Of a stretch of DNA of 64,000 nt, positions 13,690 to 27,000 are shown one piece after another. Below the pieces are notes generated by a model. That model did not search any database, had not been told where the DNA came from, and saw nothing but the letters and a program-made list of their open reading frames with translations. This DNA comes from Nereocystis luetkeana (taxonomy: Eukaryota > Sar > Phaeophyceae > Laminariales > Laminariaceae), in assembly GCA_031213475.1 (NCBI GenBank), contig JARUPZ010000024.1, positions 62,001 through 126,000 on the forward strand, written 5' to 3'. Position 1 is the first letter of the stretch; each line of letters starts with the position of its first letter. Position numbers and translations under genes: made by a program.

Positions 13690-15947
13690 AAGATTGTTTT
13701 TTCTTGAAATATCGTCTCGTCGACCCTGGTAGCATCCAGGGGGAGAGCCACCGGCCAGTACAGTAGTCAATCGCTAGGGAAATAATGGAAAACGCGCGAT
13801 CACAGCTTGCAAAGTCAGTAAAGATCGATCTGCCGATCGCTTGAACTCACAGCCAACTTACACTACTTTATAAAATAATACCTGGTACAATAAATACCTA
13901 ACCTTAGTAAATATAACCCTAAATAATAATGCACCCAAACGTCACGAATACATACGACCCCATACGTAGATGTTCATTCGTGTTGGTTGGTCCGCCCAGT
14001 TTGGTGGATCGCCGTACGAATGTTACTGAAGAAGAGAGGGTAGGTTCTGGTCGCGTATTCATTATCCACCGCCAATATAATATAATATTCATATTGCGAA
14101 GTTCCGATTATGGTTCGGTTTGTTTGGCAAATTTCTATTCCCCCGATCCCAAAAAATAATCAACTACCCAAAATCAGGACCCAAAATGGGCTCATATGGC
14201 CCATATCTTCACAAACATTTCGGGTTGGGTTTGGCTTTTTGGGTTTCGATTAGTATCGTCAAGTTATTGGCCAGGACAATCTGGATCGCCCCGGGCGAAT
14301 GAAAACACCGTATTTCAAATTTTGGCAAAAAATCAGATTCGTCTACGTCAGGTTCTCATGGCACAGCGTACAGCAGCAGCTGCCAGAAGGAGTGAGGCAT
14401 GATACATGGGTTGCCTCTCACCAACAAGCTATCTAACCAAGCGGACGGCCCATGCGGCGAGTCCTTGTCAATGCGAAGCCCTCGTTATGGCCGGCAAAGG
14501 CATACGGCCATATGCGGCGGAGGGCTGGCAGGGTGCAGCTTCAGCATCGTTGACGGCGCCGTGTGCGTTGTGGACTGCTGCTGAAGTTGTTGCTCTGCTG
14601 TGCTGCTTGTTGTTGCTGCGGCAACAAAGCAGCGGTACTCTGGGCGCTGGGGCGTGTTACCGCACCACAGGCTCACCCACAGCACGCCTACGCACGCACT
14701 GCACAACAAGCCCCGGTCGAATCGATTGGGACTCTTCGTATGATGCCATGGAGCACACAGAGCAGACACAAACGCCTACTCAGCCACGCAGCAGCAGCAG
14801 GGAGCAGCATCTCGTGCGAAGCCGTTGGTGTTCCATTTTTCGTACTTCGTTATTATTTGTCATTTATTTGTTGCTGTATTCTAAATTCCTAGAATTTTAT
14901 TTCCAGTTCAAAACCGAAATGATCGTTTTGGGTTCTCGCAAGCAAACCCGATTATGTTTTGGTTTGGTGAGTAGCCTGTCACTGTGATTCGCGACCCAAC
15001 CATAATAATCGGTTCTTTCGCAAAAACACTTGACATTTAATTATTAGGGTAGTGTACCAGGTATTATTTTTGCGAGGAATTCTACCTGTCTGTGTTGTAG
15101 TCGTTTATTATTATACCCGTACGTAGCTGGTATGATGTATATTTAATTCGGCCATGCGCGAACCATCCATTGGGCCATATCGTACGTATTTGCAGTATAC
15201 CTGGTATACACAAGTCTCAGGGCTGCTTATTATGGCTACACAGCAAAGCAGCAGTACAGCACTTGGCAGTAGAAAATACATTGATTATCTTGGCGCTATA
15301 CCAGTATAACTATAAAAAGATGAAACGTGGAGCTTCGACACGTACGTCGTGCCTTCGCGCATACCAGGTACGACGACTGCTGTGCATGTGTGTAGGAACA
15401 TGACCATCATCACAGACAGGCTCAAGCTGCCCCTGGGGTGCGCTCGATCCTAAGAAGATCTCAAAGATCCCAATATTATCCAGTGATATTATCCAGTCAG
15501 TGCTGGGTGCTGGGATATTATTGCCTCTTTGAGGCCGATCGGCACAAAACGTGCACCATACATGACCTCCCGAGTTTTTATTATCCCAAGCTTTTCGGAA
15601 TGTTTTTTTTTGTGAGGTGAATTCAAATTTAACTATATACCAGGTACCAGCACTGGAGTAGTGTCGAGCTTTTAAAATATCATATAAATATTGTCGTTTG
15701 AAACTCACCCATTATTTTATTTTCACTCGCACACTAAACGCCCCCGTAGCCTTGCTATCTTCTACCCAGTCCTCGACACGGACGGTGTTGGACTTGTACC
15801 CCAACCCGACGTCGGCCTGTGGTATAATACCCAACAACAGCACGCTGCTGCTGCTGCTGTTATCAAAGGTACGCTGCTTGCGGTACTAACGTACGTTCGG
15901 TCGATTGCTTTCTTCGGCCTTTGTACGAATCACAGCAGTCAAACAGC
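12991..15947. other. Upstream region of the WSC gene
   Basis: Besides the CTG run I see a GC-rich stretch (about 14340-14830) with open frames but no recognisable protein, and a short CTG run (15845-15860) about 90 bp before the start codon. The promoter was not identified. Confidence 0.5.
13533..13690. repeat. (CTG)n microsatellite
   Basis: About 155 bp of mostly CTG/GCT triplets with a few CTC interruptions. It is open in all frames of both strands, so homopolymer-like proteins can be translated from it. No evidence that any of them is a gene. Confidence 0.9.
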
Positions 15948-16196
15948 ATGGGGCGATCTCTGCTTCCGGTTGCCGTCTTGGCAGCCGCGACTGCGGCTCC
16001 TTTCCTCGTCAGTGCCCATCAGCACTGTCACTTCGGCGCCCGGAACCCTATTGTGGGGTTCGACTCGGAGGTCGGTTTCTGCAGCAACGAAGATCCCGAC
16101 GGCTTCTGCTGCGATGCTATCGAAGAAGCCGATGTTAAATCGCGGTACGGCGATGCTGGGGACTTACAGGGCGACTGCGCAGACTACCACAAGGAG
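15948..16196 (+). CDS. HHIP-like/WSC gene, exon 1: signal peptide and start of Cys-rich domain
   Basis: It codes 83 residues. The N-terminus [20 protein letters not shown] is a clear secretion signal with probable cleavage after VSA. Cysteines follow in the spacing of the folate-receptor-like domain (CHF, FCSN, FCCD, DCADYH). The donor is GAG|GTGAGA, phase 0. Translation from the upstream in-frame codons would bury the signal peptide, so the ATG at 15948 is preferred. Confidence 0.9.
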
Positions 16197-19100
16197 GTGA
16201 GACAGAAACCTACTGTACGAGCATCAAACCGCGGGGCTTCTGGGATAACTACTGTAACAATGTGTATATCTTGCGCCCAGGCAGTGCATAGCTGGGTTGG
16301 TGTAGCCGCGGTGGCTTGAAGGGAAAGGTGGTGCACGCGTACAACGGCACTCGGCTTCTCTTTCGCGGGCTTTTTTACATTCATACTGGTATATCGTACC
16401 AGGTACATAGCATAATAGGAGAACCTCTTTTCTTTGGTTTTGACGTGCGTGGTCGAGTTTACTTGCACGAGCTACGAGTACAGCCTTTGGGAATTGGAAA
16501 TTGTTTGAGATCAGTTTGGGCATTTCCTTCTTTGCTTCTGTTCTATCGGGCCGAAACTCAGTGCATCGCTTGTTGTGTCATACGCCTACGACTTACTAAA
16601 ACTGTGCGTAATGATAAGTACAGTAGTAACTGATGAGTCATTTAGGACGTCGCTCTCTATGCTGTCTGGAGGCAAGGCTGGTTGGTCCCTCCGGTAGTAC
16701 TGCTGGCGGCTTCCACATGAAGGGAATGAGCATGTGAAGGAAAAGACCTTTCTTTGCACAATAATAGTGCTCGTAGACTTTTGAGAACCTTGCAAGAGTA
16801 TTATAGTATCACTTCCTTCCGTCTGCCAAGCTTTTTATCCAATCGGGAGGATAGGTGGTAAGTGATCCGAGTACGGTTTTACCACTGCTGCTGATCCCCC
16901 ACGCCTGCGCTGCTACTGCACGCTACCACTGGCTACACATGCCCACCATTGCTGCTGCTGCTGCTGTCTCTCGTCTCAAAAACGCAAGGTGTATACGAGT
17001 GACCGTGGTATACAACATTGTTAAATTAACGCTGTGCTTGGTAACATAAATAGGATTTCGCGTATCACTTCATATATATGGTACTTTTGAGTTTTGGACT
17101 ATGGACTGCGGCACAGACCGCAGCCGTTGGTGGTCATGTTTCCGGGTTCAGATGCACACGGCGGCACGACGAGTAGGCCTCTCAGGACTGCCGCGATGAA
17201 AATGCTGGGTTTGTGTCCATGAGACTGCCTACTAACAACTATTAAGCAACCCAGCAGGCAGAAGAGCATTACGTTGTGAAAGATGGTCCGGGATTAGAGC
17301 ACGTTCCCCGTACTATTTCTGTGTGCCATGGACGCGCCTTGCTGTTCGTATCATCATAGCGCAGCTTAGGGTTAGGGTTAGGATCTGACCACGTGCAGCA
17401 GTAGTATGCCTACACAGCAGTAACATTCGGTACCTGGTACTGGTACTGAACCACCGTATCAATAATAATAGTACTCGTACCTGCACTTTTTTAGTGTTTT
17501 TTTTATGTTTTCGTTTTTATTACTACAGCAGTAGTACCTGGTAGTTTTTTTGTCGCACGTTACAAGAACAGCGGTCTCGGGAGAACAGAGATATCACGGA
17601 GGTGATGCGGAATGTACTGCAAGGATGGCGCTGGACGTGGTGGTGATTGTGCGAGTGGCGGTGGCGTGTTATTTTTTGTTGATGTTGATGATGGTGGTGT
17701 CTGGATAAGCCTTGTGCTGTGTGCGAAGCGTTCTCCGACGGTTTCTGCGCTGTGCTCCCGCGTGTGTCGAAGGGTTTTTCGAATAATAATAATGATGATA
17801 ATAATGATAATAATGAGTATCGCCCCGATTAGCCGAAGTAAGAAGGAAATGCCCAGGGCTTTCCTCGGGACCTATTTTTCGACTCGGGACGGTATCTCGC
17901 GGGCTCGATCCCGCGATAGGAAAGAGCACTTTCAGAACGGTACGATACTGGACGGGATTGAACCATAAAGGGATTAGGATGGGATTGATACATTACGGGA
18001 TTGCACGGGACGGGATTTTGCGGGGCGAAAAAACACGGGATTGTACGGGACGGGGTTTACGGGATCAGTTTGGACGGGAACGGGGATTTCAAAATACCAC
18101 GGGATTATCCCGTATCCCGCGGAATCCCGCCGCGAGATTTTCACCACGGTAAAAATCCCGAGGACAGCCCTGAAAATGATACCGTACCTGGTACCACATG
18201 GTACTACTACTGGTGACAGATTCACGAACTGGTGCGAAGTACTTAGTGCGTAACATCTACGAGTACCAGGTATCTTTTTTTGAATGCTGCTGTCGTGAAA
18301 CGGCATAATAATTAGGTTACGGATACTATTCATAGTGAACAAAGCAAAAATATTAAAAGGAGATCCGCGTTTATCCATATTGTTGGACGACACGCATTGT
18401 ATGTGACTGATACGTAACCGTATGTATGTATGGCAAACAAACATGATGACAGAGCTGGTTATTATCGACTGGCACAAGGATGGCGCCAGATATTCATATT
18501 TATACCAGGGATGCATGTTCCGCGTCACACGTGCGCTCGCTCGCGTTACAGGTTAGCCACATTCCACACGCCATTCGCTACATGATTGCCGCTCGCGGAA
18601 CTATAAAAATTGCCCCTGATAGGTGATGCCGCCTTATGTTCTGAAAACCCCCATTTTCCCTGCGGGGGGGGGTCCCCCTGTAATAACGCCTCGCCATATT
18701 TTCGTTTGCCGTCCGCGGGCACCGCTTTCATTTTTTTTTGCCAGTTTTTTTCGAGCGAATGGGCGCTGTTTGAATTTGCACCTTTTTGTTTTGTTTTCAA
18801 CCGCAACATGACCCCTCCCTGAGATAGATGTATAAATAAGCACGTTTGTTTCGTATTTATCTCACAACGAACGGTCATTTTGCATCAACGGGGGGGTCTT
18901 ACATTTCCGTCCGGGATGGTTTCACACAACGAAAAAACACTGCAGTAGCATTTATGCTGTATAATAGTGGCATGCTTTCTGGTCCCGTCCTGCTGTGCTG
19001 TGTCCCTTCTAGGTGTTGTGCTCAGTCTGCAGCCCCTTCAGCGGGCACCTTTACGAAAAGCTCACGGACGAAGGCCTGGACGGCCTGACGATGACCCAGG

Positions 19101-22100
19101 ACTTCTGCTCCAGCTACGTCAGCGCCTGCGAAAATCAGATCTCTTTCGAAAGCGACTACTGCGAAGTGCACACCCTGGGCTTTACCGACGACTACTGGTC
19201 CTACCCCTACACTTCCGGTGGGAGATAGTAGTATAATTGCTGCTGTACGACTACTACATAGGAGTAGTAGGAGTACGGTATAGTATCAGTATCATATTAA
19301 TAATATCAATAGTTCACACTGAGGGACCGCCAGGCCGCTAGGGGGAGGGAGGAAGAAGCCGGAGGAAGGCGGTCGATGACCTGGGGATAGAACGTTGATG
19401 AAGAATAGGATACATAGCTAAGGCTTAATGATGTGGGCAATGGAAATTGGGAAACGGCTGGCAGGCAAGCGTATGAGGAATACTGTTGATTTACAAAAGG
19501 ATATTCGGTTTATATTGGAATGGCATCAACGCTATATTGTCAGAAGGCAAGCATAATAATATCAATCAATAGTTTCCTGATTATTAATAGTGCGATCGAA
19601 TAATGCAAGCAGTAGAACTTACCTCCTACCTGTTCTAGATTAGGTTTGATGGTTTGATGGGCTCGGGACCAGGGTAGGGTTGTGCTCCGATTGGCTCAGG
19701 ATTAAGGTTAAGGTTAGGGTTAGCTACTGGTTGTCTCGTTTGCAGTGGGTATCGACTACTATGGTATGGTATTTTCTTGAGTAAGTATTATTACTGTACT
19801 ATTTATAATATTAATAGTAAAGCAACCCTCATCAATGCGAGATTTTTATTTTTGTTTTCATAATTTTGACGGCGCTAAAACAAAAAGGTACTGGAACTGC
19901 CGAGAACTAAAGGTTAACATATGTGCGTACGTACCCATTTCAAGTTCTTCCTGAAGCATCCGCCTTATGCCGGGCGAGCGCACGCAAGTTGGCTACAGTT
20001 GCAAGTATGCTGCTGCTGCTGCTGCTGCTAGCAATAGAGTGGCAGTGCGGCAACATCACTCTCTTTACTTCGAGCGAATGAGGTGATTGGTATAATCTTG
20101 TACAAGAGTGTTTTTCAGGTCTGGCCGATAGCAGCTTCCATGTTGCGAGGCATTTGAATATGCTGTAGTTCCTCTGTTGCGTGTGGATGGTAGTATGATG
20201 ATTGAAATAAGAGTTGTTGCCCATTGTCAGATGGCTTTCATGCAAATGGAATAACAACAAGGTGAGTTTCTAAATTTTTTAACGGCGCCAGGGCAAATGG
20301 GGACCGACCTCTTTCGAGTTTGGGCTTGCCTTGCCTTGCCTTAAGAACCAGTCCACGCAATATCTTGCACTAACGGACGCGAGTTCGGCGATGGTTTACA
20401 AATATTATGCTTACGCGTTGCGAGCTGCCTTGCCTTAAGAAGCAGTCCACGCCATATCTTGCACTAACGGACGCGAGTTCGGCGATGGTTTACAAATATT
20501 CTGCTTACGCGAGCGACTTCCATTGCGACGACGACGACAGCAACAACAGCGTTTTCTCTCGGTATAAAAAGCGAGTACCAGGTAACATATTTATCTGGAT
20601 CGAGAAAAAGGGATAGTATTAATATTAATAGTATATATCAGGTGTCTGATCTGTGCACGATGCGTCGAACGTTTAGCCTCGTCCTCCCTACCCTCCACCG
20701 CTTCAAGGGACTCCAGCAGCAGTAACCTAGTATCACCCCTTTGTGACTATACTATACTATACTATACTATACTATACTATACTATACTATACTATACTAT
20801 ACTTTACTTTACTATACATGGAACTACCAGTAGTGTGAACGTAACAGAAAACGACGCCCCAATACGTACCCATTTTCGAGACCGAGGAGGGGGGGCGCAC
20901 TATTACGGGGGGCCATAGTTAACAGGACCTATGGTATACATAAAAACCTATATGTTTAACAATTTTTACTGACAATATTTGGTCCTGTTAACTATGGTCC
21001 CCCGTAATAACACCACGTGAAAATAAACTGAACAAGAACTAATCGCTATTCATTCGTAAATGCATCCATAAATCCCACCCCACTGCTTTGGGTTAGGGTT
21101 TTGGCTCCTGTAGTTTGAGTAGTTTAGGCGTGGGGTGAAAGTCGTTTTGCGGTTTTTTTTTCGTGCACCCCTCACGAGATTAGGTTAAGGTTACGGTTAG
21201 GGTTAGGGGGGGGTTACCGCCACGTACAAGAGTTTTTGTCTTCTTTTTTCGCATGTTTGTTACAGTTGTACCTCGTGAGTTTTGTGGTGTGTTATTTTCA
21301 AGGTGTTTTATGTTTGCGTGTTTCAAAAATGCGTTTACTGCTGTCCAGTTTTAGACGACGGGCTCGCTAAAGCGTTTCCCGGTCTGGGTTAGCACTCGCT
21401 CCCTCCTCAACGATTCAATGATCTTCACTGTTTTTTTTGTCGTTTGATGCTATTGCTGTGCAGTGGTGGACTTCAACTCGGAGGGTCTCACGAAAGCGTT
21501 CCCCAATCTGGAGCAGTCGGACCTGCCTGATTATCCCATGTTCATGGAAATGACACCTGACGGAAAATATTGGTGGATTGGCGGAATCACGGGACAAATC
21601 TACCAGGTATGGGGTGTTCCATGTGCATCGGACAATTAGCGTTGGTCCTCGATGCTGGTTTGGATACTGTCGTGAATTTATCCGGGAAGGAGGGATGGTA
21701 CCGATATCTGATTGAACCTACCCTGGTATTGAAATTTAATGGAAGTGCATGTTACACCGAGTTCGAATGGGCCCCTATGATGCAAGATGGGCCTTGCAAG
21801 CCAGAAACTCGCATTCGCAATTGATAGATGGGTATCATAGATGGGCATCGTAGATTGGTGTCATAGAGGGGTGTCATAGATGGGTAGCATGTATAGGTAC
21901 AGTAGGTATCTACGATGGGTGCCATAGATAGGCATCGTAGATACGTGGCATGAGGGGGGTGTATGATAGATGGGCATCATGCATGCGTCCAGTATATTTG
22001 GGTATCACAAGGATTGGGGAAAACGCGTACTTTTGCTCGAAAGGGAACACGCATTTTTTTTTCGAAACGCACGGCACGATGGAGCGACGCGGTATTAGGC

Positions 22101-24056
22101 AAGGCCCTTCCCGATGCCTATACATAAAAAGATATACCAGTACTCATCTACGTATATCCTCGCACTTTTAATGGCACTTATACCAGTTGTTTTTTTTTCG
22201 GTAGCCGTGCATGCGCTAAGCATGCGGGTTTTCACCCTAGTATATCGGTTTTTTTCGGAAAGCTTGAGCGGTTTTAGCCTCAAAAGCAGGGAGGGGTATT
22301 CCAGGGCTTTTCGCGGGTAAGGTCAAACCTCACGGGTCGGGTCGGGTCAGCTGACCCGACCCGACCCGCGATAATTTTGAGGTGTGTTGACCTGACCCGA
22401 CCCGACCCGCGAGATTTTGAAACCCTCTTAACCCGACCCGACCCGACCCGACCCGACAACTTCCGATTGACCCGTGAGACACGGGTTTCATGCGAGTCGG
22501 GTCAACTGGACCCATGACATATCTCACGGGTCAACGACGAAAGCTCACGGGTCCAAATATATGTGGGTCTACGCTGCTAGTGAATGATGGTGCATAGTGC
22601 CCTATTACACTGCTGTGGATTGTTTTTGACGAGATGGTACATATTATAAAATGATGTTTATGACGTGATGACGTGATGGTGACGCTCGTCTAGGTGGAGG
22701 CGGACGACCCTTCGCAGGTGGATGAGGTGATCTTGAGCTTCGTGCCAATCGACTCTTCCTTGACGGATACCGGCTTCGTCGTCAGCAAGGAAGAGGTCAG
22801 TCACTCGCGTCACTTGCGTCACTCGCATCACTCAGATCGTAATCGACCAGGTTCAGGTTTAGATCGAAGGTAAATGCCCCCTCGCGGTGAAGGGTGGAGA
22901 TTGAGAGTGAGAGCTATCATACTATTAAAAATAGTAATATCAGTATTATTAATAGTGATATTAGTATTAATAGTTGTGTCCCACAGTAAGAGGTAGTACA
23001 GCAGGTATGAAAGCTACGGTAGTATGAAGCTGATGATATTAGGGAGGCGCTCTATAGCTGTTTTCGGGACAAATGACTTGCATATAGTGTCAATATTATT
23101 AATAGTACACATCGTATCCGCAGTGGCCAAAGGGTACAAATAATTGTGGAGATTGAGATTGACAAGCCAATTACTCGTAAACGGTTAAAAGCATTGGTGG
23201 ATAGTGACAGTGAAACGAAATACTCACAGAAAAGAGGGAAAAATAATCGTGGAGATGGAGATTGAGAAACCAAACACTCGTGACGTAAAGGCCAAAAACA
23301 AGAGATTGATATTTGAATCCACGATACAATTAGGGGGTAAACCTATCGCTCTTCGCGAGTAAGGACATCTATTTGGGGAGATTGAGATTGAAACCTGACG
23401 TCCCAGGGGAGAATGCATGGAGGAAAACAAAATGTGGAGATTGACATGGAACCCCGAAAATCTGGTGGTGTGGACATTGTGATTGAAACTTACAATATGA
23501 TAACGAGGAGGCTGTAAAGGGCAAAATAAATGGCTGAGATTGAGAAGGAAATCAAATACCTGCTCAGCGTAAAAAGTCAATTGTGTCGAGTGTGACTGAA
23601 TCCTACAGGGGAGAAGGCGAAGAGGAAAAGCAAATGGCGGAGATTGAGAGTGAAACAAAATGCTCCTAGGAAGAAGTATTGGCATCGGCACGGAAAACCT
23701 AAGAGTACTATGTTGCCGTCCTTTTCCATGGTGATTTTTTTCCATCATGTCTGTTTCCGTCATGGCGTCCCTTTCGGTTGGTGTCGACAGGGTCTACTGG
23801 GCTTCGCTATTGGACCCGGCTACACCGGCTTCGTCGGCTCGTCATCGAAGTTCTACGTGTCCTACACCGAGCACGACGCATCTCTCCCTGGCGGAGTGAG
23901 TTTAGGTTATGCGATTCGCGCTAAAGGCGTGGAGGACTCTTCACCAACAAAAGGACCCAAAGGGCCCCTCTCGCCCTGCCGGCAGACTATTCGATCGTCT
24001 TGTCGTCCCCCCTAAAACAGACGCATCGTATAGTGTAGTCGGCTTGTAGTGGTGGT

Positions 24057-24099
<43 letters not shown>

Positions 24100-27000
24100 C
24101 GGGTTGATGGTGAGGGTGATGGCGATGGTGATGGCGGGAACAGGGAAGGCGAAGGGCGAAGGCAGAGAAAGAGAGTCGCCCTGCCGCAAGAATTGGATAT
24201 ATCCTTGTCGACCCCCCGCAGACAAACGCATGACCTATCACCATGGGGTAGTGGGAAAGGGTTAGGGAGAGGGAGAGGGAGAGGGAAAGGGACCCCAAGA
24301 GGGGAGAGGAGTTGCCGGGGGCCACGAGAGCCGGAAGGGTCAAAGCAGACTGTACAACTATTCGCCGGCGATGTGTATCTTTTTACAGATCAACGTACCT
24401 TTTCGCTGTCGACGTGTACCTTTTTTAGATTGATGTACCTGGCGATGCATACCTTTTATAAATCGGTATACCTTTTCGCTGGCGATGATCACCTCCCTTC
24501 TTGTTCTGTGCCCCCCCCCCCCCCCCCCCGCCCCGCCCCGCCCCGCCGCCCCCCTCTCCCCCCCCCTGATAAGAATGACGAGAGGGGTCAAAACAGGTTG
24601 TCCATGTTTACGTACATGGGTAACGCCGAGGATACCATGGCTTCTGAGCAGATCCTCATCACAACTCCTCCCAAGAAGTCGACCATTCACGCCAGCGGCT
24701 GGGTGGGGTTCAAACCTTCCGCCAAGAACATGGACGTGAGAATTTCCTGCGACAGCGGAATAAGATTGGGATCCCTCTGTAAATACATAGTGCCGGCTGA
24801 GTAGTGCTGTAGTTATTGTCTGTGAAAGCGCTTCCTTGGCGCAGGTGGGATTTGCCAGTGTGGATTAGCAGTACGCGGAGTAAGCAGTGCCGGTGGCCGC
24901 TATAGTGCCAGCATTGAGTGCTTTGCACCCTACAACTGTGTGTGTGAGCGTTCTTGACATGAAGCCGCGCTTGCTTCCGGTGGGCATGCAACACGCCTAT
25001 GGTAGTGTCCTTGCTGATTCTTCATCCAGGCTCTGTGACTGCCAAAATTCCGACAGAGAGACAGATGCTCAATGCCCCTGCTGCAGTAAGAAGCAAGAGC
25101 GGGAGTAGGCAATACAATGCCATGGCATCGTACTGGATGCGACAAGCACCAACACACGCACGGCATCAACCTTAACACAATGCATTGCAAGAACGGAAGA
25201 AAAGACAATGCTTCCCCTGCGCTTTACGCCTTATCGACTGTAAACTCGCCAAGCAGATGTTTGCTTATTTTTGTCCCGTTTGTTTTATCAATTATTTAAT
25301 AGTGAATTCCTTGGCCTTTTAGGGTTGAAAACCCGTTGAGTTTTTTTTTACGTTCGCCAGTTCCACCAGGTGGGCGAACGAACGAAACAAAACCGGTCGG
25401 CAAAAAAGTAAGTGTATTTCGCCTCGACCCTTAACCTTAACCTTAGGGTTAGGAAACAAAACGAAACGACCGGGAAAAAAAAAACGAAACATACATGCGG
25501 AAAAGTGGGAAAAATCGGCGAAAAATACACAAACCACTTAAGCCCGACCTGGGTTCTTCAGGCAGGGGCAAATGAAGTCCGTCGACAACATGGACCCGTC
25601 CCCATGCCCTGGAGGGAAAAACGTCGATGCCTACTACTAATGCTGAAGCGTGTTACAAAAAATCACGAGAAGATGGGTTTTACCGCTTTAGTTTACAGTC
25701 TGTTCTTGGCCGGTTGGTTATTATTGTACTTTATATAGTTGATGTCGTGCGACATCTCATACTCGTACGGTAGTATCTAGATGATATATCTGTAGATGCT
25801 GTGTCGATCGGTGTGATATTTTTACTTTGAATAGTTGCTCTCTCGTGACCACCCCTCTCGCTCCCACCCAACACTCACCCTTCCCCTCTCCCTCTCTCCC
25901 CTCCCTCCCTCACTCACTCCCCGCCTCCCGCCCACCCTTTCTCCCTCTCCTCCCCCCCTCCCTCTCACCCACCTTTCCTCGCCCTCTCCTTCCCTCCCTA
26001 CCTCCCTACCTCCCACCTGCCCTTCCTCTTTATTTTGCTCCCGCCGCAGAACGACAAGGACGACCTGTACTGGGCAGTCGGCGACGGTGGCCCGCCGTTT
26101 GACCCTAACAACTACGCGTCAGACCTAGACGTTCTCCTCGGCGTGATCATCCGCATCACCGTGCCCCGAGATGACACCAATCCTCCCTACGAAATCCCCG
26201 ACGGCAATGCCAGAGGTAAACAACCACTACTGATACTATTGATACTAAACACCCTTCCTCGGACAGATCATCTACGGACCATCTACAGATCATCCACAGA
26301 TCCCCCAGATATTGCCGAGACAGATCTATTCCCGATCTTGTAGGTATGATCTATTGATAGTAGCCAGGTGGGAGCCGTCGGGTATCTCGTAGAGGGTGAA
26401 ATTTACGCTCGAAACGACCTCTTTATTTTTACCCCTTTTATACAAGACTGTACACGAGAGGATGTCTGAATTTAACTGTAATCGGACCAGTAAACTGATA
26501 CCAGGTAAGGGTTAGGGTAACCCTAACCCTAACCCTAAGTTAGTAAACTGAAAACGAAAACGAATATGAAAGTGAGCATTCCAATGCTTTCGTGCAGGTG
26601 AAATCTGCACATATGGGCACCGCAACCCCTTCCGCTGCGGCTTCGATAGGGAGACCGATGCTCTATACTGCGGAGACGTGGGACAAGTCAAGGTCGAGGA
26701 AGTCAACTTGATCGAGTGAGAACCCCCCCCCCCCCCCCCCACAATGTTCGCCTGGTCCGTGAAAACCCGACGAGCTCCGTCCCAGCATTGTAGGGGTGGG
26801 AGGGTCTACGTGTGGTCATACGATTACGGTTGTGCATGGCATGAGTACACCCCCCCCTCCCCCGCCTCAGCTGTGCGGGTATCGACTTTCTTGGTTCGGT
26901 CGCGTATACATCCATACGCTGTACGCAGAGCGTTTGGAAGACGAGGCTATGGTTGCGTGTATGTGATGAGACCGTGATTGGTGACGTGCTGGTAGATGAG

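Noticed and set aside
13304..13770. Several long overlapping open frames on both strands rich in Gln, Ser, Ala, Leu or Cys
   Set aside because: They are all readings of one CTG triplet run, which is open in every frame; there is no flanking protein signal.
14340..14990. 193-aa open frame in GC-rich DNA upstream of the WSC gene
   Set aside because: No motif, no conserved-looking segment, and competing open frames on both strands; cannot be supported as a gene.
24049..24804. 251-aa plus-strand open frame
   Set aside because: Starts in the poly-G run and passes through low-complexity intron; only its end coincides with exon 6.
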